DNA of 64,000 nucleotides from Halosimplex salinum (GCF_003730195.1 NZ_QWGG01000010.1:1-64000); one strand, 5' to 3'; shown: positions 42,034 through 50,938, counted from the first letter of the stretch. The notes: a model not told the origin generated them from the letters alone. Made by a program: numbers and translations.

Positions 42034-42834
42034 ATGAGTCGAGCGGACCGGAGACGGGACCAGCCCCGGGCGATGATCCACCGACGGATCCTCGACGTCG
42101 CCGCGTCCGAGCCGGATGCGTCGATGGAAGCCGTCGCCGACGAGGTCAGTGGCGCGTCCCCCGCGCTCGTCGAGCGCGTCCTCGACGAGTACGGCGACCC
42201 CGCCAGCGAGACCGACAGTTCCGTCCAGACCGATCAACCTATGAACGCCACGAACGCGGACGAATCCGACACGGAATCCGTGACCGACACCGACGACGGA
42301 TCGACAGCGCCGAACGATTCGGACGGCGAACTGGCCGACGTCTCGCTCTCCAAGAAACAGCGCCGGACTCTCCGGGCGCTGTACGAGCGCCCCGACGCGT
42401 CGCAGGGCGACCTCGCCGAGGAGCTCGACGTGACGCGCGCGACCGTGAGCCGCCGCCTCAACGCGATCCCCGGCTTCGAGTGGTCCGACCGCCGCGCCTT
42501 CGCCGAGTCCGTCTTCGGCGGGGAAAGCCAGTCCACGGTCGAACCGGAGGCGACGGAGACCACGGAGGACACCGAGACGGAACCGGACGAGCCCGACACG
42601 AAGGCCCCCGAAGCCGTCCGCACCGGAACCCCGAACGCCGGCGTCGGCGAGGCGCTCGCGGACGTCGAGGAACGGCTCGCGACGATCGAGTCCCGGCTGG
42701 CGGCCGGGGCCGCCGAGTCGGGTGCACCGCTCCCGCCGGAACTCGCTCACAAGGTCGCGCACGCCTGTATGGAGTCGGACCGGCTGAGCGAGGACGAGGA
42801 GCTCGCGGTGCTGAAGGCGCTCATGCGGGACTGA
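42034..42834 (+). CDS. Putative HTH DNA-binding protein with two HTH segments
   Basis: The 266-residue product (ATG 42034; an in-frame GTG is 6 nt upstream) has an N-terminal helical segment 'AMIHRRILDVAASEPDASMEAVADEVSG', an acidic linker, and a second HTH, 'LSKKQRRTLRALYERPDASQGDLAEELDVTRATVSRRL' (central piece GDLAEELDVTRATVSRRL), of winged-helix type. The C-terminus has a coiled coil, 'ADVEERLATIESRLAAG', and a short helical end. It looks like a haloarchaeal transcription regulator. Its last 20 nt, including the stop codon, are directly duplicated just downstream. Confidence 0.8.
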   Translation: MSRADRRRDQPRAMIHRRILDVAASEPDASMEAVADEVSGASPALVERVLDEYGDPASETDSSVQTDQPMNATNADESDTESVTDTDDGSTAPNDSDGELADVSLSKKQRRTLRALYERPDASQGDLAEELDVTRATVSRRLNAIPGFEWSDRRAFAESVFGGESQSTVEPEATETTEDTETEPDEPDTKAPEAVRTGTPNAGVGEALADVEERLATIESRLAAGAAESGAPLPPELAHKVAHACMESDRLSEDEELAVLKALMRD

Positions 42835-42855
42835 CGGCGCTCGTGCGGGACTGAC
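42816..42855 (+). repeat. 20-bp direct duplication across the HTH gene stop
   Basis: The 20-bp segment at 42816-42835, which codes the end and stop of the HTH gene, is repeated at 42836-42855 with one mismatch (A to G). It looks like a recent slippage or tandem duplication that added a second stop region outside the gene. Confidence 0.75.
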
Positions 42856-43137
42856 GGGCGCGCTCGCCTCGAACGAGTCCGGGAGTGGACCGCTCCGACC
42901 GTCTCCGCAACGAATAAGTCGCTCGCTGGATCTTCTCCGTACATGACTCACGCCGCGCTCGGGGTATCGCGTGCCGCCGAGCCGAGCGTGTCCGCCGATT
43001 CTCCGAAACGCAAGCGGTCGTAACCGGCTCCCGGCGAGGGTGGCGTCCTCGTCGCGGGTCGACCCCCGGCCGCTCGGCGCAGTTCACCTCCGACCGATCC
43101 CGCGCAAGCTATCAGCGACGACCGCGAACCCAGACCA
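42835..43137. promoter_or_regulatory. Region upstream of the dap genes
   Basis: Apart from the duplicated 20-mer and the 26-codon ORF at 42943, nothing coding is seen in this 303-nt stretch. A TATA-like AATAAGT (42913-42919) would start a transcript at about 42943. A weaker TATA-like GCTATCA (about 43108-43114) would start one just before the dapA ATG at 43138. Between them is a small hairpin, CGAGG-gtggcgt-CCTCG (about 43034-43050). Whether dapA uses one or both promoters cannot be told. Confidence 0.5.
42943..43023 (+). CDS. Short ORF (26 aa) ending in Lys/Arg codons, upstream of dapA
   Basis: An ATG at 42943 opens 26 codons ending ...SADSPKRKRS and TAA. The ATG is exactly where the TATA-like AATAAGT (42913-42919) would place transcription start, so the mRNA would be leaderless for this ORF. 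The penultimate codons are Lys-Arg-Lys-Arg. A leader peptide in front of lysine biosynthesis genes is suggestive, but classical attenuation is not established in archaea, and it may be non-coding chance. There are about 115 nt between its stop and dapA. Confidence 0.35.
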   Translation: MTHAALGVSRAAEPSVSADSPKRKRS

Positions 43138-44064
43138 ATGACAACGTTCCAGTTCCGCGGCGTGTACCCCGCGATGTGCACGCCGTTCGCCGACGAGGGG
43201 AGCATCGACTTCGAAACACTCCGACGCGACGCCCAGCGGCTCGAAGCCGCGGGCGTCGACGGGCTCGTCCCCTGTGGCTCGACCGGCGAGTCGGCCACGA
43301 TGACCCACGACGAACACATCGAGGTCGTCGAGGCGGTCATCGACGCCGTCGACGACGTGCCTGTCATCGCCGGCTCCGGCTCGAACAACACCCGCGAGGC
43401 GCTCTCGCTCTCCCGGCGCTCGGCCGAGGCCGGCGCCGACGCCCTCCTCCTCATCTCGCCGTACTACAACAAGCCCGAACAGCGCGGCTTCGTCGAGCAC
43501 TACGAGCGGATCGCCGACGAGGTCGACCTGCCCCAGATCGTCTACAACGTCCCCTCGCGAACCGGCCAGAACATCGAACCCGAGACGGTCGAGACGCTCG
43601 CCCAGCATCCGAACATCCAGGGCTACAAGGCCGCCAGCGGTGACATGGGTCAGATCAGCGAGATCATCGAACGGACGCGCGACACGGACCTCGACGTGCT
43701 CTCGGGCGACGACGGGATGACGGTCCCGATGCTCTCGGTCGGCGCGACGGGTGCGATCAGCGTCGCCGCCAACGTCGAACCCGAGCGGACGTGTGCGATG
43801 GTCGGCGCGGCGCTCGCCGAGGACTTCGAACGCGCGCGCACCATCCACCACCGACTCGGGCCGCTGTTCCGCGAACTCTTCGTCGAGACGAACCCGATCC
43901 CGGTCAAGGAAGCGATGCAGATCCGCGGCTACGGTCCGGCGCGGATGCGCTCGCCGCTGACCCGCCTGTCCGAGGAGTACCGCGACGACCTCGAAGCGGT
44001 GCTCGACGACCTCGAAGCGGAGACCTTCGACTACGAGGACGAGTACGCGGAGATCGAGCGATGA
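43138..44064 (+). CDS. dapA: 4-hydroxy-tetrahydrodipicolinate synthase
   Basis: The 308-residue TIM-barrel protein has the pyruvate Schiff-base Lys at 164 (GYKAASGD), the catalytic Tyr at 136 (VYNVPSRTG) and the 'PCGSTGESATMTHDEH' loop. It condenses pyruvate with aspartate semialdehyde, the first committed step of lysine/DAP synthesis. Its TGA overlaps the ATG of dapB (ATGA), so the two are coupled. The other lysine genes dapD, lysA and dapE follow in the same direction. Confidence 0.95.
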   Translation: MTTFQFRGVYPAMCTPFADEGSIDFETLRRDAQRLEAAGVDGLVPCGSTGESATMTHDEHIEVVEAVIDAVDDVPVIAGSGSNNTREALSLSRRSAEAGADALLLISPYYNKPEQRGFVEHYERIADEVDLPQIVYNVPSRTGQNIEPETVETLAQHPNIQGYKAASGDMGQISEIIERTRDTDLDVLSGDDGMTVPMLSVGATGAISVAANVEPERTCAMVGAALAEDFERARTIHHRLGPLFRELFVETNPIPVKEAMQIRGYGPARMRSPLTRLSEEYRDDLEAVLDDLEAETFDYEDEYAEIER

Positions 44065-44825
44065 CGACGAGGGTCGCTGTCAACGGCGCCGCCGGTCGAA
44101 TGGGTCGGACGGTGATCGAGACGGCCGCCGAGCGCGACGACGTCGAGGTCGTCGTCGGGTTCCACGCGAGCGACGCCGGCGAGATCGGGGGCGTCCCGGT
44201 CGTCGGCGCCGAGGACGTTCCCGAGGCCCTCGACGAGTACGACCCCGACGTGGTCGTCGACTTCTCGCTGCCCGACGCGGCGCTGGGCATCGTCGACGCC
44301 TGCGTCGAGGCGGACGTCGGCCTCGTCGTCGGCACCACCGGCTTCGACGACGACGGCTTCGACGCGCTGGAAGCCGCGAGCGACGAGATTCCCGTCCTCA
44401 AGGCCACCAACTTCTCCCGGGGGATCCAGGTGCTCCTCCGCACGATTACGGAGGCCGTCGGCGCGCTCGACGGGTACGACCTCGAGCTAATGGAGACGCA
44501 CCACAACGACAAGGTCGACGCGCCCTCGGGGACGGCCAACACCATCCTCGAAACGGTACAGGACGAACGCGACGTGGAACCCGTCTACGGTCGGGAGGGG
44601 CACGCCCCGAGAGAGGAGGACGAGATCGGCGTGTTCGCCCGTCGTGCGGGCGACATCCGCGGCGAACACGAGCTCGTCCTCGCCGGGAACGACGAGGTGG
44701 TGTCGCTCTCCCACCGCGCCGAGGACCGCGCGGTCTTCGCCGCCGGTGCGCTCGACGCCGCCGCGTGGCTCGCGGAGCAGGGCGACGGCTGGCACGAGTT
44801 CGACGAAGTGATCGACGCGGACTGA
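44061..44825 (+). CDS. dapB: 4-hydroxy-tetrahydrodipicolinate reductase
   Basis: The 254-residue protein opens with RVAVNGAAGRMGRTV, the Rossmann loop of DapB. The substrate segment 'METHHNDKVDAPSGTA' contains the conserved His-His and Lys, and 'GTTGFDDDG' is also typical. It reduces the DapA product with NAD(P)H. The open frame continues upstream to 43791 inside dapA; the ATG at 44061, which overlaps the dapA stop by 4 nt, is the family start. Confidence 0.95.
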   Translation: MTTRVAVNGAAGRMGRTVIETAAERDDVEVVVGFHASDAGEIGGVPVVGAEDVPEALDEYDPDVVVDFSLPDAALGIVDACVEADVGLVVGTTGFDDDGFDALEAASDEIPVLKATNFSRGIQVLLRTITEAVGALDGYDLELMETHHNDKVDAPSGTANTILETVQDERDVEPVYGREGHAPREEDEIGVFARRAGDIRGEHELVLAGNDEVVSLSHRAEDRAVFAAGALDAAAWLAEQGDGWHEFDEVIDAD

Positions 44826-44885
44826 CCGCGCCGGTCGCATTCCAGACCACGAGTGCTATTACGCCGGAGCGAAAATCGGGGAACA

Positions 44886-45716
44886 ATGAGTCTGCAAGCC
44901 GATATCGAGGACCTCTGGGCGAGAAAACAGGATGGCCTGACGGCCGCCGACACGACCGACGACCACCTGGCGACGCTCGAGGAGTTCCTCGCCGCGCTCG
45001 AAGCCGGCGAGGTCCGCGCCGCCGAGAAGCAGGGCGACGAGTGGGAAGCCAACGAGTGGGTCAAGCAGGGCATCCTCCTCAACTTCGGTCTGCGCGAGAC
45101 GCAGGCCCGCGAGTACGGCGACGTGACTTACCACGACGTGCTCCCCCTGCGCGAGACGGGCGACCTCGCCGACCGCGGGACGCGAAACACGCCCGACGGA
45201 ACCGTCATCCGGCGCGGTGCCTACGTGGGAAGCGACGCCATCCTCATGTCGCCGGCGTTCGTCAACATCGGCGCCCAGGTCGGCGACGGGACGCTCGTCG
45301 ACTCCTGTGACACGGTCGGTTCCTGCGCGCAGATCGGTGACGACGTGAAACTCGGCGCGAACACGCTCATCGGCGGCGTGCTCGAACCGGTCGAGGACGC
45401 GCCGGTCATCGTCGAGGACGGCGTGTCGCTCGGCGCCGGCTGTCGCGTCACCAGCGGGTTCGTCGTCGGCGAGAACTCCGTCGTCGGCGAGAACACGCTC
45501 CTGACGCCGCGCATCCCGGTCTACGACCTCGTCGAGGAGGAAGTGCTGTACGGACACCTCCCACCCGAGCGCCGCGCGTTCACCCGCTTCGTCGAGTCCT
45601 CCGTGTCGGACCACGACCTCATCGACGGCGGCGCGTACAAACCCGCCGTCGTCGCCACGAGCGTCGAGGAAGAGACGCTCGAAGCGACCGAACGCGAGGA
45701 CGCGCTGCGAGAGTGA
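44886..45716 (+). CDS. dapD: Tetrahydrodipicolinate N-succinyltransferase
   Basis: The 276-residue protein has a helical N-terminal part and a left-handed beta-helix built of hexapeptide repeats ('AYVGSDAILMSPAFVNIGAQVGDGTLVDSCDTVGSCAQIG', for example FVNIGAQVGDGTLVDSCDTV), followed by 'PVIVEDGVSLGAGCRVTSGFVVGENSVVGENTLL'. It transfers succinyl from succinyl-CoA, so the pathway uses the succinylase branch. It begins 60 nt after dapB with its own TATA-like GCTATTAC at 44855-44862, about 28 nt before the ATG, so it may be expressed separately. Confidence 0.93.
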   Translation: MSLQADIEDLWARKQDGLTAADTTDDHLATLEEFLAALEAGEVRAAEKQGDEWEANEWVKQGILLNFGLRETQAREYGDVTYHDVLPLRETGDLADRGTRNTPDGTVIRRGAYVGSDAILMSPAFVNIGAQVGDGTLVDSCDTVGSCAQIGDDVKLGANTLIGGVLEPVEDAPVIVEDGVSLGAGCRVTSGFVVGENSVVGENTLLTPRIPVYDLVEEEVLYGHLPPERRAFTRFVESSVSDHDLIDGGAYKPAVVATSVEEETLEATEREDALRE

Positions 45717-45728
45717 GCGGATAGAGTC

Positions 45729-46526
45729 TTGACAGTCGTCCTCTGCGGCGTCGGCGCGGACACCGGCAACGTCAGGCCAGTCCCGGCGGTCGACGCCGCC
45801 GGGCGATTCGAGTACGTCCCGATCCCGGAGAAGGGCGCGACGGCCGAGCCGGCGACCTACGGGACGCTCGACCAGCGTTCGGGAGGTGGGACGCTCGCCG
45901 ACCTGCTCGACGGGATCCGCCCCGGGAGCGACGGCGACTGGATCGCCGACCCGGCGGCCGTCCGCGAGCGGTGCGTCCACCGCGACCCGAACTTCGAGGC
46001 GCTCACCTACGGCGAGCACCGGCCGGGATACGTCGCGAAGCTCCGCGACCTCGAACCGGGCGACGTGGTCGCGTTCTACGGCGGCTTCCCCGGCCCGGAA
46101 TCGACGTACAAACACCGGTACCTCTTCGGGTACTTCACCGTCCGGGAACCGCCGACCGTCGTCGAACCCGGGATGGACCACGAGGCGAAGCGGGCGGCGC
46201 TGGCGTCCCATCCCGACAACGCTCACGCGAAGCGGTTCGCCGCGCACGGGGACCTGTACTACCACGACCCGGCGTTCACGGATCGACCGCATCCGGTCGC
46301 GATCGTCTCCGGTCGTGAACCCGGGGGACTGCTGGATCGGGCGATACGGCTCAGCGACGCCCGTCGCGGCCCCAACTACTACATGAGCGAGGCGGTCGCG
46401 GACGCGCTTGGACCCGAGTCCGACGGCGGGCACGGCGCTCACCTGGGCGGGTTCAAGCCCGCCGTCCGGTGTGACGCGACCGCCGAGTCGTTCTACGAGT
46501 TCGTCCGCCGCGAATCTCCGGTCTGA
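45729..46526 (+). CDS. Nucleotide-modification-associated (Nmad3-like) protein
   Basis: The 265-residue product starts at a TTG 12 nt after the dapD stop: TVVLCGVGADTGNVRPVP, followed by 'FEYVPIPE' and 'ATYGTLD'. These match by eye the opening of the Nmad3 domain, associated with modified nucleotides in phage and prokaryote DNA. Further conserved features are 'DPNFEALTYGEH', 'DVVAFYGGFP' and 'HRYLFGYFTV'. I assign this from pattern memory only. Its presence right behind dapD, before the ABC cassette, is unexplained, and a role in lysine synthesis is not supported by the domain. Confidence 0.55.
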   Translation: MTVVLCGVGADTGNVRPVPAVDAAGRFEYVPIPEKGATAEPATYGTLDQRSGGGTLADLLDGIRPGSDGDWIADPAAVRERCVHRDPNFEALTYGEHRPGYVAKLRDLEPGDVVAFYGGFPGPESTYKHRYLFGYFTVREPPTVVEPGMDHEAKRAALASHPDNAHAKRFAAHGDLYYHDPAFTDRPHPVAIVSGREPGGLLDRAIRLSDARRGPNYYMSEAVADALGPESDGGHGAHLGGFKPAVRCDATAESFYEFVRRESPV

Positions 46527-46579
46527 GCGCCCTCGCGGTGGGCCGATCGAACAGTTGCTGAGCCTGAAGCTCTTCTCTC

Positions 46580-46591
46580 GGTATTAATACC
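46580..46591. promoter_or_regulatory. Palindromic TATA element before the ABC operon
   Basis: GGTATTAATACC is a perfect 12-bp palindrome whose centre is about 27 nt before the ATG at 46613, so it probably contains the TATA box. A palindrome at this place could also be a repressor site; that part is inference. Confidence 0.55.
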
Positions 46592-46612
46592 CCGTCACTA
46601 CAACGCAGTGAT

Positions 46613-47524
46613 ATGGTAGCCATCGAAGCCGACGAGGTATCGAAGCGGTACGGCACCGAGACGGCGCTGGACCGCGTCGACCTCACGGTCGAGGAAGGGG
46701 AGACGTTCGGGTTTCTCGGTCCGAACGGGGCCGGCAAGTCGACGTTCATCAACATCCTCCTCGACTTCGTGAAGCCCAGCGAGGGGTCGGTCGGGATATT
46801 CGGCCACGACTGCCAGGCCGACGGCACCGTGGCCCGCGAACGGATCGGCGTCCTCCCGGAGGGGTACTCGGTGTTCGACCGGCTCACGGGACGCCAGCAC
46901 ATCGAGTACGCGATGCGCTCGAAGGGCGCCGACGCCGACCCCAGCGAGATCCTCGATAGGGTCGGAATTCTCGAAGACGCCGACCGGCTGGCGAGCGACT
47001 ACTCGAAGGGGATGGCCCAGCGGATGGTGCTGGGGATGGCGCTGGTCGGCGAACCGGACCTCCTCCTGCTCGACGAGCCGAGCACCGGGCTGGACCCCAA
47101 CGGCGCCGCGGAGATGCGCCAGATCCTCCGCGAGGAGAACGAGCGCGGCGCGACCATCTTCTTCTCGTCTCACATCCTCGAACAGGTCGAGGCGGTGTGT
47201 GACAGGGTCGGCATCCTCCAGGACGGCGAACTCGTCGCCGTCGACACCATCGAGGGGCTCCGCGAGTCGCTCGGCGGCGGGACGAAGCTCGTGATCACGC
47301 TCGATCACCTCGAAAACGGCGTGCTCGACACCGTCCGTACCGTCCGGGGGGTCGAGACGGCGGTCTCGAACGAGGACTCGACTCTGGAGGTGACGTGTAC
47401 GAACGACGCGAAGATGGACATCCTCGTCGAGTTGCACGACGCCGGCGTCGACGTGGTGAACTTCCGGACGGAGGAGGCATCGCTGGAGGACATGTTCATC
47501 GAGTACACCGGACGACAGCGATGA
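46613..47524 (+). CDS. ABC transporter ATPase (NosF/ABC-2 type)
   Basis: The 303-residue protein has Walker A GPNGAGKST, a degenerate signature 'SKGMAQRM', Walker B LLLLDEPSTGLDP and the H-loop SHIL, with a C-terminal ~80-residue extension. The signature and layout are those of NosF-type ABC-2 ATPases. Its TGA overlaps the ATG of the first permease. It forms a three-gene operon with two paralogous permeases, inserted between dapD and lysA. Confidence 0.93.
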   Translation: MVAIEADEVSKRYGTETALDRVDLTVEEGETFGFLGPNGAGKSTFINILLDFVKPSEGSVGIFGHDCQADGTVARERIGVLPEGYSVFDRLTGRQHIEYAMRSKGADADPSEILDRVGILEDADRLASDYSKGMAQRMVLGMALVGEPDLLLLDEPSTGLDPNGAAEMRQILREENERGATIFFSSHILEQVEAVCDRVGILQDGELVAVDTIEGLRESLGGGTKLVITLDHLENGVLDTVRTVRGVETAVSNEDSTLEVTCTNDAKMDILVELHDAGVDVVNFRTEEASLEDMFIEYTGRQR

Positions 47525-48312
47525 CCTGGCGCTCCATCGCCCGGCAGGACAGCGCGCTGACGGTGAGCGCTCGCTCCGTCAAGTACCTGCTGAGCCTGCT
47601 TGTCCTCGGAATTCTCCTGCTCGGATACATCTACCCGGTCGTCGGCGCGGAGCCGTATACGACGTCACGGTTCCCGGGGTTCGCGCAGGGGCTGTTGACG
47701 ACGCTGGTGCCGTTCGTCGGCGTCTTGCTCGGCTACAACGCGGTCGTGAGCGACCGGGAGTCGGGGGCGATCCGGCTCACGCTGTCGCTCCCGCAGAGCC
47801 GCTCGGACGTCGTGCTCGGGACGTTCGTCAGTCGAACCGGCGTGCTGGCCGGCACGCTCGTCGCCGCGCTGGTCGTCTACCCCTTCGGCGAACTCGAACT
47901 GGGCCGCTTCCTGCTCTTCGTCGGCCTGACCGTCGCGTTCGCGGCGGTGTGGAGCGGTCTCGGGATCGCCGTCTCGCTCGCCGTCGCGACCAAGCGACGG
48001 GCACTCGTTCTCGGGTTCGCACTCCTCTTCCTGTTCGTGCTCGTCTGGGATACGCTCGAGAACGCACTCACGGCGGGCCTGAGCGCCGCCGGACTCGCCG
48101 ACGACGGCTTGCCCGCCGCCGCGGAGTTCCTCTTCGCGCTCGCACCCGGTCGCGTGTTCGAACGGGCGACGGCGGGGTTCGTCGACCCGAGTCGGAGCCT
48201 CGGTGAGGCGTGGTATCTCGGCGAGTGGGTCGCGCTGGTCCTGCTCGCGCTCTGGATCGTCGGGCCGATCGGGCTCGCGTACGCCCGCTTCGCCGGGAGG
48301 GACCTGTCGTGA
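47521..48312 (+). CDS. ABC-2 type permease, first subunit (NosY-like)
   Basis: The 263-residue protein has about six transmembrane helices with the typical 'LLGYNAVVSDRESGAIRLTLSLPQSRSDVVLGTFVSR' segment (core piece SGAIRLTLSLPQSRSDVV) that follows helix 2 in NosY-like permeases. It is clearly paralogous to the next gene. It overlaps both neighbours by 4 nt (ATGA at the start, GTGA at the end). With the other two it would form an ATPase-dimer plus permease-heterodimer transporter; substrate unknown. Confidence 0.88.
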   Translation: MTWRSIARQDSALTVSARSVKYLLSLLVLGILLLGYIYPVVGAEPYTTSRFPGFAQGLLTTLVPFVGVLLGYNAVVSDRESGAIRLTLSLPQSRSDVVLGTFVSRTGVLAGTLVAALVVYPFGELELGRFLLFVGLTVAFAAVWSGLGIAVSLAVATKRRALVLGFALLFLFVLVWDTLENALTAGLSAAGLADDGLPAAAEFLFALAPGRVFERATAGFVDPSRSLGEAWYLGEWVALVLLALWIVGPIGLAYARFAGRDLS

Positions 48313-49127
48313 GCTGGAGCGTTCTCGCGCGGAAAGACGTCAGCGACGCCGGTCGGTCGAGGACCATCTGGCTGCTGGCGATACTGCTGTCGGTGCTCTC
48401 CGTCGGCTACGCGTTCGGTCACTCGTATCTCGGCGCGTCGGAGTTCCCGGCGTTCCTGAGCGGCCTCAGCGACGTGGTCGCCACGGTCCTGCCGATACTC
48501 GCCCTGCTGCTGGGATACAAGTCGATCGCCGACGACCGGACCAGCGGGAGCCTGTTCCTCACGCTGTCGTTCCCCCACTCCCGACGAGACCTGCTCGCCG
48601 GGACGTTCGTCGGTCGGACCGTCGTGTTACTCGCGCCGACGCTCGTCGCGCTCGTCGCTGCGGGCGTGGTCGGCGCCGTCCGCTACGGCACCGAGGGCGT
48701 CGCGATGTACCCCTGGTTCCTGTTCGTGACCGCGCTCTACGCCGTGGCGTTCCTCGGCGTCGCCGTCGGGCTGTCGATGTCCACGACCGCGGACCGCCGG
48801 ATCACGTTCGCCGCCTTCGGGGTGTACATGCTCGCCGTGAATCTCTGGGGGAGCGTCCACTCGCTGGTGATGTTGGTCCTCCACCGGTTCGACTTCACCG
48901 TCCTGCGCAACATGCCCGACTGGGCGCTGTTGTTCCGGCTGATCGGGCCGAGCGAGTCCTACGGCCGCCTCGTCCGCGCCGGCTTCGACGTCGAACAGGC
49001 GAGTCGGTACGTGACCGACACCGCCCCGTTCTACGTCGACTGGTGGATGGCGGTCGTGGTACTGCTCGCGTGGACGCTGGTACCGCTCGCGCTCGGCTAC
49101 GGACGATTTCGGAACGCCGATCTGTAA
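48309..49127 (+). CDS. ABC-2 type permease, second subunit (NosY-like)
   Basis: The 272-residue protein starts at a GTG that overlaps the previous stop. It repeats the sibling's signature ('LLGYKSIADDRTSGSLFLTLSFPHSRRDLLAGTFVGR'; core piece SGSLFLTLSFPHSRRDLL), has about six transmembrane helices, and carries a longer loop, 'VLRNMPDWALLFRLIGPSE', near the C-terminus. Such pairs are usual for heterodimeric ABC-2 exporters. The next gene, a secreted CARDB protein, starts about 200 nt downstream and may be functionally linked. Confidence 0.87.
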   Translation: MSWSVLARKDVSDAGRSRTIWLLAILLSVLSVGYAFGHSYLGASEFPAFLSGLSDVVATVLPILALLLGYKSIADDRTSGSLFLTLSFPHSRRDLLAGTFVGRTVVLLAPTLVALVAAGVVGAVRYGTEGVAMYPWFLFVTALYAVAFLGVAVGLSMSTTADRRITFAAFGVYMLAVNLWGSVHSLVMLVLHRFDFTVLRNMPDWALLFRLIGPSESYGRLVRAGFDVEQASRYVTDTAPFYVDWWMAVVVLLAWTLVPLALGYGRFRNADL

Positions 49128-49330
49128 GCCGGGGACCGTGCGCGGACGGCCGCCGGAACGGAGTCGCGCGAACGGCCCGCTCGACACTCGTCGTCCCGGG
49201 CTCTGGCCCGTCGAGTCGGCGGACGGTACACGACTCGGCGAGGTGACGACTCCGGTATCGAGCGTCCGCAGGCGGACGTTACTCGGACTTTCGGGCGATT
49301 AACAATTGGCGGCTCGCGCCGTGTTCCGTC

Positions 49331-50938
49331 ATGGACCACGCCGCGTCTCCGTCTCTCGTCGCAGTCGTGCTCCTCGTGGTAGTCGCACTGACCGGCGGTG
49401 CCGCCGTGACCGGGAGCGTTCCGACGACCGGCACCGGCGATGACGGAACCGGTCACGCCGAGGGAGTTCCACCGTCGGCGGACGACCCCTCGTTTTCGGT
49501 CGCGACGGACCACAGTGACGACGAAGAAGAAGAGGACGAAGACGAGGACGAGGAAGAAGAGGACGAAGACGAAGAGGAAGACGAGGACGAGGAAGAAGAG
49601 GACGAGGATGAAGACGAGGACGAGGAGGAGGACGAGGAAGAGGACGAGGATGAAGACGAAGACGAGGGGGAAGGAGGAAACGACGGGAGCGAAGCGACGA
49701 CGACGCCGGAACCGGCGCCGACGCTGACGGCGACGGTGACTCCTGTACCGACTCGAACGCCCACGGCGACGCCGACCGACACGCCCACGGCGACGTCGAC
49801 CGCTACGCCGTCGCCCTCGCCGACTGCGACACCGAGTCCGACGCCGACTCAGACACCGAGTCCGACGCCGACTGCCACGCCGTCGCCGGCACCTACCGCC
49901 ACGCGAACTCCGACCGCGACACAGTCTCCCACTCCGACGCCGACTGCCGCCCCCACTGCGACGCGGACGCCGTCGCCGACGGATACACGGACCGATACGC
50001 CGACGGCGACCCCGGCGCAGACCGATACGCCGACGGCGACTCCGATGCAGACCGATACGCCGACGCCCACGGGTGCAGTGACCGATACGCCGACCCAGAC
50101 GACCGAGCCCGTGGCAGTCGAGACGAATGCGGGCGAGGCCACTTCCACGGAGACACCGGCCCCGGAAGCGACGGAGCGGTCCGAATCGCCGTTCGAGGTC
50201 GTAGAGGCACAGGCCCTCGATTCGACGGTCTCGACGGGAGAATCGGTGGTGATCGCGGCCGAGATAGCCAACCGGGGCGACCGCGAGGAGACAGAAGTGG
50301 TCACCCTCCGGATCGACGGCCGACTGGTTGCGACGAAGGGCCTCAGCGTCGAAGCGGGCGACTCGCGGACTATCACCTTCGACCGGACGTTCGACCGCCC
50401 CGGCGACCACGAGGTCGCGGTCGCCGGGACGGAACTACCCGAAATCACCGTCGTCGCGGCCGACGACGGAGCGGACCGATCGGAACGAGACCCGGATCCC
50501 GTCGCGGAGAGCGAGGGCGTCGACGCGTCGTCCGACGACGTCGCAGTCGTCGAGACGACGGGGCTGGCCGACTGGGTGCGGACCGGATACGACGCGTCGG
50601 TGCAGGCGACGCTGGTCAACCGGGGGAACCAGACTGTGCGGCACACCGTGCAGGTCACTGTCGACGGGCGGACCGTGGCGAACGAGACGGTCCTGGTGCT
50701 CCCGGAGGAGCGGACGACGGTCTCCGTCGAGTTCCCGGCCGCCGAGGGAGTCGTCGCGGTCGACGGGGTTGAGGCCGGTCGACTGGCCGTCGGCGACTCG
50801 AGGGAGCCGACCGCCAGCGCGACTGCCGACGCGACGAGCGGTGACGGCCCCGGATTCGGACTCTGGGCCGCCGCGGTAGCGGTGCTGGCCGTGGCGCTGT
50901 CCCGTCGTGTGATCCCGGCGAGCCGTCGATCGGAGTGA
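49331..50938 (+). CDS. Acidic/Pro-Thr-rich CARDB surface protein with PGF-CTERM signal
   Basis: The 535-residue protein has, in order: a signal peptide (1-~28); a nearly pure Asp/Glu tract (about 61-113); a long Thr/Pro/Ala/Ser region with 'TPT' periodicity (about 120-285), which is likely O-glycosylated; two CARDB-like domains (about 298-385 and 415-490); and a C-terminal PGF-CTERM signal, '[21 protein letters not shown]'. The last implies processing and anchoring by archaeosortase. The Asp/Glu tract is encoded by a highly biased GAC/GAG/GAA repeat. A TATA-like TTAACAAT (about 49297-49304) predicts a leaderless start. Probably exported to the S-layer surface. Confidence 0.85.
   Translation: MDHAASPSLVAVVLLVVVALTGGAAVTGSVPTTGTGDDGTGHAEGVPPSADDPSFSVATDHSDDEEEEDEDEDEEEEDEDEEEDEDEEEEDEDEDEDEEEDEEEDEDEDEDEGEGGNDGSEATTTPEPAPTLTATVTPVPTRTPTATPTDTPTATSTATPSPSPTATPSPTPTQTPSPTPTATPSPAPTATRTPTATQSPTPTPTAAPTATRTPSPTDTRTDTPTATPAQTDTPTATPMQTDTPTPTGAVTDTPTQTTEPVAVETNAGEATSTETPAPEATERSESPFEVVEAQALDSTVSTGESVVIAAEIANRGDREETEVVTLRIDGRLVATKGLSVEAGDSRTITFDRTFDRPGDHEVAVAGTELPEITVVAADDGADRSERDPDPVAESEGVDASSDDVAVVETTGLADWVRTGYDASVQATLVNRGNQTVRHTVQVTVDGRTVANETVLVLPEERTTVSVEFPAAEGVVAVDGVEAGRLAVGDSREPTASATADATSGDGPGFGLWAAAVAVLAVALSRRVIPASRRSE
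49504..49675 (+). repeat. Asp/Glu codon low-complexity tract
   Basis: This stretch is almost only GAC, GAA and GAG codons, in an imperfect 3/6-nt periodicity, and encodes the acidic tract of the surface protein. Such DNA is prone to slippage and its length may vary among strains. The reverse strand reads as poly-Ser, an artefact. Confidence 0.85.

Noticed and set aside
49453-49788. Poly-Ser frame antisense to the acidic tract
   Set aside because: It is the reverse reading of GAC/GAG/GAA codons; the plus strand has a signal peptide and sorting signal that explain the gene.
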